Source: Candidatus Solibacter sp. | GTDB taxonomy: Bacteria; Acidobacteriota; Terriglobia; Bryobacterales; Bryobacteraceae | Direction of reading: 5' to 3' | Assembly: GCA_017883345.1 (NCBI GenBank) | Contig: JADGNT010000445.1 | Coordinates: forward strand, 1 to 5,099 | Length of the DNA stretch: 5,099 nucleotides | Shown here: positions 1 through 5,099 of the stretch, piece after piece | How the letters are laid out: every line of letters starts with the position of its first letter | How positions within the stretch are numbered: the stretch's first letter is position 1 | Made by a program: the position numbers and the translations under genes | Notes under the pieces: model-generated | Database searches by the model: none | What the model was told of the DNA's origin: nothing | What the model saw: only the letters and a program-made list of their open reading frames with translations

Positions 1-836
1 CGGAGGAGGGCTACGCCGCGGGCGGCACCACCATGAAGTCCGGCCGCTTCTTCACCGACCAGGAGAGTTCTCACCACATGCCGATTGTGGTGATCGGCGA
101 GGACGTGCAGAAACAGTTGATGGCTAACGCGGAACCGATCGGCAAGAGAATCGACGTGGATGGGCACGAACTCGAGGTGGTGGGCGTGATGGACCGGCCC
201 GCGGCATCGCTGCCCGGACAGGACGACACCCGCATCCTGATCCCGTATTTCACCATGCGCAAGATGTTCCCCAACCAGCAGGAGCACATGCTCATCGTAA
301 TCGCCTACCCGGGCATGATCGATCAGGCGCAGGACGAAGTCCGTGCCGTGCTGCGGATTGCGCGCCGAGTGCCGTTCAACGGAGTCGACACCTTCTCCAT
401 CACCACGGCCGAACAGATGATCGAACAGTTTCACAGCGTGACGGCGACGGTGGCGCTGGTGATGGTCATCCTGAGTTCCATCGGATTGCTGGTGGGCGGC
501 ATCGGGGTGATGAACATCATGCTGGTGAGCGTTACGGAGCGGACCCGCGAGATCGGCGTGCGCAAGGCGATTGGCGCCCGCAAGAGCGACATCATCGTGC
601 AGTTCCTGACCGAAGCGGTGGTGCTAACCGTGATGGGCGGGGTGCTGGGGCTGCTGCTCGGGTGGACCATCTCGCGCGCCGCCGGCCTGGTTTTCCCGAA
701 CTTGCCGACGGCGGTACCGCTTTGGGCGGCGGCGTCGGGCGTGGCGGTCTCCGTCGGCGTCGGTCTCTTCTTCGGCATTTGGCCGGCCAGCCGCGCCGCG
801 CGTCTGGACCCGGTGGAAGCCCTGAGGCACGAGTAG
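1..836 (+). CDS. MacB/FtsX-type ABC transporter permease, C-terminal part (5' truncated by window)
   Basis: This is the membrane subunit of a MacB-like ABC transporter, a family that couples cytoplasmic ATP hydrolysis to export or to mechanical work in the periplasm. The frame is open from base 3, ten codons before the first ATG at 33, so the true start lies outside the window. Numbering from that ATG, residues 1 to about 130 match the end of a periplasmic core domain, including the GRFFT segment and the PIVVIGEDV strand. The FtsX domain follows, with hydrophobic segments near 137-163, 190-213 and 228-250. Two family signatures are clear: GVMNIMLVSVTERTREIGVR (about 158-177) with KAIGAR after it, and PASRAARLDPVEAL at the C-terminus. 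No ATPase domain is visible; it could be upstream or encoded separately. The family call is firm. The substrate cannot be inferred, and Acidobacteriota carry many paralogues of this type. Confidence 0.93.
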   Translation, partial: EEGYAAGGTTMKSGRFFTDQESSHHMPIVVIGEDVQKQLMANAEPIGKRIDVDGHELEVVGVMDRPAASLPGQDDTRILIPYFTMRKMFPNQQEHMLIVIAYPGMIDQAQDEVRAVLRIARRVPFNGVDTFSITTAEQMIEQFHSVTATVALVMVILSSIGLLVGGIGVMNIMLVSVTERTREIGVRKAIGARKSDIIVQFLTEAVVLTVMGGVLGLLLGWTISRAAGLVFPNLPTAVPLWAAASGVAVSVGVGLFFGIWPASRAARLDPVEALRHE

Positions 837-962
837 GCGTTCACGTGTGACGCAGCGACTTTCGATAATCTTGGCGACCAACGCGGGCGATCGGCGGTCG
901 CGCGCCGGCCGCAGGCACTTCCGCGATACATCGACGATAGGTCCAAGTATCAATTTCCCGCT
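834..962. repeat. Left copy of a degenerate direct repeat flanking vapBC
   Basis: Short blocks here recur in the same order after vapC (1691-1769). They are TAGGCGTTCACG at 834-845 (the right copy has three extra bases), CGCAGC at 851-856, TGGCGAC at 872-878, and CCAAGTATC followed by TTT and CCGCT at 943-962 (17 of 20 positions match 1750-1769). The first block starts exactly at the TAG stop of the permease gene. About 49 bases between the third and fourth blocks have no counterpart on the right. The matches were found by eye, so the relationship is inferred rather than proven. Confidence 0.45.
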
Positions 963-1018
963 CTCCTCGACAGTCCCGTGCAAGACGCCTCCGGTGTTGA
1001 GAGAATGGAATCGAGGAG
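963..1018 (+). promoter_or_regulatory. Inverted repeat that could mask the vapB ribosome binding site
   Basis: CTCCTCGA at 963-970 is the exact reverse complement of TCGAGGAG at 1011-1018. The right arm contains the GAGGAG Shine-Dalgarno sequence (1013-1018), four bases before the vapB ATG. The 40-base interior can form a further small stem, ACGCC/GGTGT with one G-U pair, around 984-996. If the transcript begins upstream of 963, the arms could pair and hide the ribosome site. The same symmetry could instead act at DNA level as an operator for the antitoxin, since VapB proteins usually repress their own operon. No convincing -35/-10 pair was found between 837 and 1012, so the transcription start is unknown. 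Confidence 0.35.
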
Positions 1019-1022
1019 CCCG

Positions 1023-1292
1023 ATGACCAATTTGACAATCCAGCTTCCGGATGACCTCGCGCGTGGCCTGGAGGGGATCGCTTCGGCGCAGAAGAAGAGC
1101 GTGGAGCAAGTGGCGCTGGAGCGTCTGGGCTCTATCTTCGACAAGGCCACTTCGCCCGAAGCCGTTTTGCGCGCCCTTCGGAAATTGCCTCATCCGAGCT
1201 CTTCCGCGGTGGATGACCTCGATGCCGCGATTGCCGCCGCACGCCTGCCAGTGAGCGATCAGGGTGCTTTCGACCGGCGGCGCCGGGGATGA
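1023..1292 (+). CDS. vapB: VapB-type ribbon-helix-helix antitoxin
   Basis: This is the predicted antitoxin of a type II toxin-antitoxin pair (89 residues). It would bind and neutralise the PIN toxin encoded next to it and repress the shared promoter through its DNA-binding N-terminus. Residues 3-34 look like a ribbon-helix-helix: a short strand NLTIQLP, helix DDLARGLEGIASAQ, a turn at KKS, then helix VEQVALERL. The C-terminal half, especially DDLDAAIAAARLPV (about 64-77), looks like the flexible toxin-binding tail of such antitoxins. The start at 1023 is chosen because GAGGAG lies four bases upstream and the RHH strand begins right after it. In-frame ATGs at 978 and 1005 would add an unlikely extension. 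The stop overlaps the toxin start (ATGA, 1289-1292), which implies co-translation. It ends in DRRRRG. Assignment to VapB rests on both the fold and its partner. Confidence 0.82.
   Translation: MTNLTIQLPDDLARGLEGIASAQKKSVEQVALERLGSIFDKATSPEAVLRALRKLPHPSSSAVDDLDAAIAAARLPVSDQGAFDRRRRG
1274..1286 (+). promoter_or_regulatory. GC-rich hairpin directly before the vapC start codon
   Basis: CCGGCGGCGCCGG is a perfect palindrome around a central G. As RNA it would form a five-base-pair GC stem with a three-base loop, ending two bases before the vapC ATG. It lies where the vapC ribosome site should be, and only weak GGGG purine pairing is available there. Ribosomes finishing vapB would melt it, which would tie toxin synthesis to antitoxin translation. 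The palindrome also falls in the run of arginine codons that ends vapB, so it may be partly a by-product of codon choice. Confidence 0.4.
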
Positions 1293-1693
1293 CTTATCTG
1301 CTGGACACAAACGCGATCAGCGACTTGATGAGGGCGGCACCGAGAATCGAGAACTGGATGGCGGGACTGGACGAGGACGATCGCGTGGTCACATGCACGA
1401 TCGTTCGGGGCGAAGTTCTTTTTGGGATTGGCAAGTTGCCGGAGGGTAGAAGGCGTGCCGAGCTAGAACAGACGGGACACCAGTTCCTGGCGTCCTTGCG
1501 TTGCGAACCGGTGCCGGAACGGGCGGGCGACTTTTACGCTGCCGTTAAACTTGCCCGGCAACAACGCGGCCTCACGCTGGATGAAAACGACCTTTGGGTA
1601 GCCGCGACGGCACTCGCACTGGGTGCGACACTGGTGAGCCGCGACAGCGACTTCGCTGGCATTGATGGCTTGGTCGTGGTTGCACCGGAATAG
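1289..1693 (+). CDS. vapC: VapC-family PIN-domain ribonuclease toxin
   Basis: This is the predicted toxin of the pair: a single PIN domain of 134 residues, the usual length for VapC/FitB-like endoribonucleases, which cleave RNA (often tRNA) using metal held by acidic residues. The expected acidic positions are present: D6 in LLDTN, E42 in RGEVLFG, D101 in DENDLWVAATAL, and D119 in SRDSDF (D121 lies close by). The protein looks intact, with no frameshift or missing catalytic residue, so it is probably active or recently so. The ATG overlaps the vapB stop, and there is no strong ribosome site of its own, which suggests translational coupling. The RNA target cannot be inferred. The nearest gene downstream is convergent, so this is a two-gene operon. 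Confidence 0.93.
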   Translation: MTYLLDTNAISDLMRAAPRIENWMAGLDEDDRVVTCTIVRGEVLFGIGKLPEGRRRAELEQTGHQFLASLRCEPVPERAGDFYAAVKLARQQRGLTLDENDLWVAATALALGATLVSRDSDFAGIDGLVVVAPE

Positions 1694-1769
1694 GCGTCGT
1701 TCACGGCAGCGCAGCAATCGTCCGAGATGGCGACGTTGCAGCCAAGTAGCCAAGTATCCCTTTTCCGCT
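1691..1769. repeat. Right copy of the degenerate direct repeat flanking vapBC
   Basis: This copy begins at the TAG stop of vapC and carries the same four blocks in the same order as 834-962: TAGGCG-TCG-TTCACG at 1691-1705, CGCAGC at 1710-1715, TGGCGAC at 1728-1734, and CCAAGTATC followed by TTT and CCGCT at 1750-1769. Spacing between the first three blocks is nearly the same in both copies. It also contains a small tandem repeat, CCAAGTAG then CCAAGTAT (1742-1757). The rest of the gap to 1893 shows no gene. A weak CCCC/GGGG hairpin at 1843-1859 is the only other structure, and it does not look like a real terminator. Confidence 0.45.
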
Positions 1770-1893
1770 GGTCTTTGCGCTAAGCTCGGCGCACATGAAC
1801 GACACCGTGACGCTGACATGTGGCAGATCGACTGATAGACCTCCCCGACGCCGCAGGGGTTTAGGGAGCCAATCCAGAGCAGGCAATGCCCCC

Positions 1894-4350
1894 CTACCGC
1901 ACCGCCAGCGTCACGCCCGCGGGGCTCGTCACTCCGCCGATGGTCAGCTCGATTGGCACCGTGTCACCCGGGGCGATGCCGTTCGGGACCACGGCGTTGA
2001 TTTGCAGCACTCCCTGCACGATGCCCGGCGCCGCGCCCTGATACAGCACCTGCGCCGCAACGCCGCCAATCCGCACCACGACATTCTGGCTGAGCGTGGC
2101 GAACGGCGCCTGCGCGATCGAGCCATCGAGCACGGTAGACGACATGGCGCCGCCGCCGGTGGCGTAGATCATGACCACGCTTCCCATGCCGGCGGGCGCG
2201 GCCGCGGAATTCACCGTGTAGTCCTGGTTCAGAATCGAGCCCTGCCCTTTGCCCGATTGGTTCGCTGTGAAGATGGCCGGGGCGGCGGCGGCAACCGTCA
2301 GCGCGATCGAACTGGATCGCGTTCCCAGATACTCCACCTGCAACTGCGTGTTGCTGCGCGCCTGCAATCCAAACGGCGCGACGGCGCCGGCTTGCCCGCT
2401 TACGGAATAAAGCATCGGTGCGGCGATGCCGTCGAACAGGACACGCGTGCCGCCGGCGATGGTATCCAGTTGCCCCGAAGCAGTTGGCGCCGGCTTCTGT
2501 AACGTCGCCGGGCCGATGTTGGCGCCGAAGATGGTGATCACTTCGCCCGGCGCCACCGCACCGGGTTGCAGGCTCGCCGCGCTGACCACTCCTTGCGGCG
2601 TGAACACCGGCGCGCTCGGGCCGCTGCCGGATGTACCCTGCGTCACCGCAAACGTCTGTCCCGCGATGGTCATGCTGCCGGTACGGAAATCGTTGGCGCC
2701 CGCCGTTTTGGCGACCGTGTATGGCACCGTGCCGTTGCCGTTGCCCGGGTTGCCGCTGCTGATCGCGATCCAGGAGACGTCTCTCGCCGCCTGCCAGGGA
2801 CAGCCCGCCGCGGTGTTCACCGCTACCGCGCCGCTGCCGCCGCTGTTGTCGAACGATGCGTTTGCCGGCGCCAGCGTGTAGCTGCAATTCAACCCGCTCG
2901 AAGGCGCAGTCACCTGCGCCCACCACGTACCGAAGGCGCCGGTGCGGTTGGGCGGTGGCGTAGCCGCGTACTCTTGAATGGTCCAGAAGTCCAGTTCGTT
3001 CACCGGGTCCACCAACGTCGCGCTGTAATCGCCCCAGCGATTGCTGCCGGAGCGCGCACCGGGACTTACATACGGCGATTCGCCGGCTTTCAGCAGCACC
3101 CCCGGCTGCATGGTGTTCAGCGGATCGTTGGGGGTTCGGATGGCAAACATTGCACTGGGGTAATCGTTGGCGCTGAATCGCGTGTAGCCGATCAGTGCTT
3201 CGTTGTTCTTGTTGACGGCGATCGTCGGGTAGGCGTAGAAAAACGTGCCGCTCGGGTCATCGATGCGCCCACGCTGCACCAGCGCTGGAGTCGTTCCCGA
3301 GGGGTCGATCTGGTACCACTGTGCGGCCGCGCGCGTGGGCTGCCCGTACGGCACAAAGACCGTGTGCGCGCACCAGATGGTGCCGTTGCGCATCAGGCAG
3401 TTATCCAACCTGCTGTCGCCGGTATCGATCTTCACCGAAGTGCCCAATTGCGGTCCAAAATCCCCCTCGTTGGGCCCGGTATCGGACCAAGGATCGGCGA
3501 TGTTGACCGTGCCCACATTCCCGCCCGTGAAGGTCTCCGCGCCCACCGCGCCCTCGATCTTGCTGATCCGTATCGTGCTGGAGCCGGCCACCGGTCCGAA
3601 ATCGGTGGCGAACTCCTGCGCCAGGTACAGCGTGTTCGGGTGGCTGTTGTCGTAGTCGCGAACCGGCGTGAATTCGCCATTCGGGTCGCTGAAAGTCACG
3701 TGATTGCCGGCACCGTTCTGCTGGTAAAGGTCCGCCTTGCTGAAGACATAGAGGTTGGTGGTCACGTAGTTGCCGGAGCCGCGGATCTGGAACAGGTTCA
3801 TCGAAACGACCACCCAGTTGGCGTTGAAGCCGAGGGCAGGGAAGTCGCCCCACCGATTGGAGGAGCCGACATCCACCTTGAAATAATTCCAGGTTCCGCC
3901 GGGGTCGCCCGTCTGCGTCGTCGCCACTAACAAAGCGGAGCTTGCAACCTCGCCATTCACCGCCGCGCAAGCGATCCAGCGGTCGGCGGATGAGTCGTAG
4001 TAGATTCTCGGATCGAAGGTGTCGCTGAATTTGCCGAGCGGGGACCAGAACGCGTTCAGAGTGATCGGAAAGTTCTCCCGGGCGAAACCGCCGCGTGAGT
4101 GAATCATGACCTGGGTATTCAGCATGGTGACCACGTGCCGCGGCCCCACCGCTCCCTCTGTGTCCGGTGGAATCGCCGTGAAGTTATCCGCCAGCCCCTG
4201 GAATCCGCTGAAGTTCGGGATCGCGGTTGCCACCGCGGACGGAGCGATTTCCGGCTGCCGCGCTGGCGTGCCGGATGGCTTCGCCGAATTCCGGCGGCGC
4301 ACCGCGCGCTCCGGTTCGTGGCTCTCGCGCTGCAACCCATCGCTCGCCAC
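1894..4350 (-). CDS. Predicted secreted protein: beta-propeller-like region, BACON domain, TIGR03437 C-terminal domain
   Basis: This is a large, probably exported protein of unknown role, 818 residues from the GTG at 4350. Residues 1-40 are polar and low in complexity. Residues 44 to about 482 look like repeated beta-rich blades: PPDTEGAVGP opens the region, DPRIYYDSSADRW follows at about 113-125, and SNRWGD occurs twice (about 164-169 and 436-441), the second copy leading into the aromatic stretch DFWTIQEYA. No catalytic motif was recognised. Residues 488-572 fit a BACON domain, with the WIAISSGNPGNGNG loop and an AVTQG end; such domains are thought to bind carbohydrate or protein. Residues 586-818 match the TIGR03437 domain: GVVSAASLQPGAVAPGE, then an IFGANIG turn, a YATGGG motif and a final ELTIGGVTSPAGVTLAV. 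The GTG start is not preceded by a good ribosome site, and the frame is open upstream, so the true N-terminus is probably longer. The gene is convergent with vapBC and divergent from the O-antigen-ligase-like gene. Confidence 0.85.
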   Translation of the reverse strand: MASDGLQRESHEPERAVRRRNSAKPSGTPARQPEIAPSAVATAIPNFSGFQGLADNFTAIPPDTEGAVGPRHVVTMLNTQVMIHSRGGFARENFPITLNAFWSPLGKFSDTFDPRIYYDSSADRWIACAAVNGEVASSALLVATTQTGDPGGTWNYFKVDVGSSNRWGDFPALGFNANWVVVSMNLFQIRGSGNYVTTNLYVFSKADLYQQNGAGNHVTFSDPNGEFTPVRDYDNSHPNTLYLAQEFATDFGPVAGSSTIRISKIEGAVGAETFTGGNVGTVNIADPWSDTGPNEGDFGPQLGTSVKIDTGDSRLDNCLMRNGTIWCAHTVFVPYGQPTRAAAQWYQIDPSGTTPALVQRGRIDDPSGTFFYAYPTIAVNKNNEALIGYTRFSANDYPSAMFAIRTPNDPLNTMQPGVLLKAGESPYVSPGARSGSNRWGDYSATLVDPVNELDFWTIQEYAATPPPNRTGAFGTWWAQVTAPSSGLNCSYTLAPANASFDNSGGSGAVAVNTAAGCPWQAARDVSWIAISSGNPGNGNGTVPYTVAKTAGANDFRTGSMTIAGQTFAVTQGTSGSGPSAPVFTPQGVVSAASLQPGAVAPGEVITIFGANIGPATLQKPAPTASGQLDTIAGGTRVLFDGIAAPMLYSVSGQAGAVAPFGLQARSNTQLQVEYLGTRSSSIALTVAAAAPAIFTANQSGKGQGSILNQDYTVNSAAAPAGMGSVVMIYATGGGAMSSTVLDGSIAQAPFATLSQNVVVRIGGVAAQVLYQGAAPGIVQGVLQINAVVPNGIAPGDTVPIELTIGGVTSPAGVTLAVR

Positions 4351-4521
4351 CGCCCGGTTCTTCGGCTGGCGCGCCAGTTCGTCGAGGCTGGCCGACGCCC
4401 GTGCCGCCGCTACTTGACGGGTTTGGGCGAAGGAAGAGACGCTCCAAAGGATAAGGCGGGGATTGCAAAGTGGCGGAGACCAATACTCACAATGTCTTGA
4501 CGTCCTCTCAGCGTCGCGGTT
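4351..4521 (-). other. In-frame upstream extension encoding a signal-peptide-like segment with no usual start codon
   Basis: Reading upstream from the GTG at 4350, the frame stays open to a TGA at 4522-4524. It encodes a stretch that includes PRLILWSVSSFAQTRQ, a short hydrophobic core ending in an A-Q junction that resembles a signal-peptidase cleavage site. A large beta-rich protein of this class would be expected to carry an export signal, so this is probably part of the real protein. No ATG, GTG or TTG occurs in this frame between 4351 and 4521. A GTG lies at 4488-4490 in another frame, with AGAGGA twelve bases before it. One extra base in the run of four Gs (plus strand) at 4458-4461 would join that start to the signal segment. 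Confidence 0.45.
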
Positions 4522-4526
4522 TCAAT
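4497..4526 (+). promoter_or_regulatory. Weak sigma70-like promoter candidate for the O-antigen-ligase-like gene
   Basis: TTGACG at 4497-4502 matches five of six bases of the -35 consensus. It is followed after 18 bases by TTCAAT (4521-4526), which matches four of six bases of the -10 consensus. This would place transcription start about 25-30 bases before the ATG at 4560. The spacer is slightly long and the -10 is poor, so this is only a candidate. Confidence 0.25.
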
Positions 4527-4559
4527 CAACAGTCTGCCATACTGAGAGTTCAATCTGGC

Positions 4560-5099
4560 ATGAACCCTCAGGAACCGATTTTGTTGCGAAGCGCCCGCTG
4601 GCTGGCGTTTGGATCGGCCACCGCGATCATGCTCGGAATCGCGCCCTCGCAGATCCTGCTGGCGCTCGCGTTTGCCGCCCTGCTGGCCTGCGGCGAGAAG
4701 TTGCGCTTGCCGCGCATCCGCCTGCCGCTCGCACTCTTCCTGCTCGGGACCGTGATTTCCCTGTTGTTGTCGGACGATCCCGCCGCCGGACTTCCGCAAA
4801 TTCGCAAGTTTTACGTCTTCCTCGAGCTGCTGGTCGTGTTTTCGCTCCTGCGCAGCCTGGCCATGGTCCGCCTCCTCTTCCTCACTTGGGCGGGAATCGG
4901 GGCGCTCACCGCCATCCGCGGATGCATCCAGTTTGCCGGCAAGGTGCAGGAGGCGCATCGCCTCGGCCGTAACTTTTACGAGTTCTACGTCGGCGAGCGC
5001 ATCACCGGCTTCACCAGCCACTGGAATACCTATTCCGCCGAAGAGATGTTCGCCCTGATCATGCTGGCGTCCTTTCTGTTCTTTGCCCCGGCGGCCAGG
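4560..5099 (+). CDS. O-antigen ligase/polymerase-like membrane protein, N-terminal part (3' truncated by window)
   Basis: A continuous frame runs from the ATG at 4560 to the last base of the window (180 codons, no stop). It encodes a strongly hydrophobic protein typical of the N-terminal half of the O-antigen ligase family (WaaL/Wzy-like), inner-membrane enzymes that join or polymerise undecaprenyl-linked glycans on the periplasmic side. Likely membrane segments lie near residues 13-28, 30-44, 54-70, 83-100, 103-123 and 161-176. Between the last two is a polar loop with GERITGFTSHWNTYSAEEM (about 145-163), resembling the conserved R-x-x-G-F-x-x-H region that precedes a membrane helix in this family. 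The catalytic periplasmic loop expected further on is outside the window. The start is supported by its position before the first hydrophobic segment, but only a weak GAGAG (4544-4548) lies upstream. Other members of this broad superfamily, such as exopolysaccharide polymerases, cannot be excluded. Confidence 0.75.
   Translation, partial: MNPQEPILLRSARWLAFGSATAIMLGIAPSQILLALAFAALLACGEKLRLPRIRLPLALFLLGTVISLLLSDDPAAGLPQIRKFYVFLELLVVFSLLRSLAMVRLLFLTWAGIGALTAIRGCIQFAGKVQEAHRLGRNFYEFYVGERITGFTSHWNTYSAEEMFALIMLASFLFFAPAAR

Noticed and set aside
864..869. GATAAT as a -10 element for vapBC
   Set aside because: No -35-like hexamer lies at a usual distance upstream, and the site is more than 150 bases from the vapB start.
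892..907. CGGCG/CGCCG hairpin after the permease gene as a terminator
   Set aside because: It is a five-base stem with no T-tract, in a very GC-rich stretch where such stems arise by chance.
978..1022. Upstream ATGs (978 and 1005) as the vapB start
   Set aside because: They would add up to 15 residues before the ribbon-helix-helix strand, and neither has a ribosome site as good as the GAGGAG in front of 1023.
431..1310. Overlapping minus-strand frames opposite the permease and vapB
   Set aside because: They are antisense shadows of genes with strong family signatures on the plus strand.
1843..1859. CCCC/GGGG hairpin between the convergent vapC and secreted-protein genes as a terminator
   Set aside because: The stem has only four base pairs with a nine-base loop, and neither strand shows a proper T-tract after it.
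1795..2502. 235-codon plus-strand frame starting with ATG just after vapC
   Set aside because: After about 33 codons it is entirely antisense to the end of the secreted-protein gene, and its sequence is Arg/His-rich without motifs. No ribosome site precedes the ATG.
2566..3930. 454-codon open frame on the plus strand, opposite the secreted-protein gene
   Set aside because: The translation is arginine-rich and of low complexity with no recognisable domain, as expected for the antisense of a GC-rich gene. The minus strand carries clear BACON and TIGR03437 domains.
4410..5021. 203-codon minus-strand frame opposite the O-antigen-ligase-like gene
   Set aside because: It is charged, Gln/Arg-rich and lacks any domain, whereas the plus strand shows a coherent multi-spanning membrane protein. 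Only its last codons are of interest, as a possible source of the start for the secreted protein.

Overview
The window is GC-rich bacterial DNA. It most likely comes from an Acidobacteriota genome of the Bryobacterales/Solibacter type. The main clue is a large secreted protein on the minus strand that ends in what I recognise as the TIGR03437 C-terminal domain, a family concentrated in Candidatus Solibacter and its relatives. Its BACON domain and the neighbouring MacB-type permease fit that assignment. The taxonomy is inferred from protein architecture only.

Layout from left to right: (1) 1-836, plus strand: the 3' part of an ABC-transporter permease of the MacB/FtsX type, cut by the window edge. 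(2) 837-1022: an intergenic stretch with a possible ribosome-site hairpin. (3) 1023-1693, plus strand: a compact two-gene VapBC-type toxin-antitoxin operon, with a ribbon-helix-helix antitoxin and a PIN-domain toxin joined by an ATGA overlap. (4) 1694-1893: an intergenic stretch between the toxin and the convergent gene to its right. It is partly similar to the sequence just after the permease gene, so the toxin-antitoxin pair sits between two degenerate direct repeats. (5) 1894-4350, minus strand: the large predicted secreted protein (beta-propeller-like N-terminal region, then BACON, then TIGR03437). Its reading frame stays open upstream to 4521 and encodes a signal-peptide-like stretch that lacks a usual start codon. 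(6) About 4522-4559: a divergent intergenic region. (7) 4560-5099, plus strand: the N-terminal 180 codons of a polytopic membrane protein resembling the O-antigen ligase/polymerase family, running off the right edge.

The genes do not form one obvious pathway. Permease, secreted protein and O-antigen-ligase-like protein all concern the cell envelope, but they lie in separate transcription units. The toxin-antitoxin pair is an independent accessory module. I see no CRISPR array, tRNA, rRNA, transposase or complete mobile element. I do not find a convincing undescribed system. The points most worth checking are the co-linear repeats flanking vapBC, the two hairpins placed at the vapB and vapC ribosome-entry sites, and the broken-looking 5' end of the secreted-protein gene.
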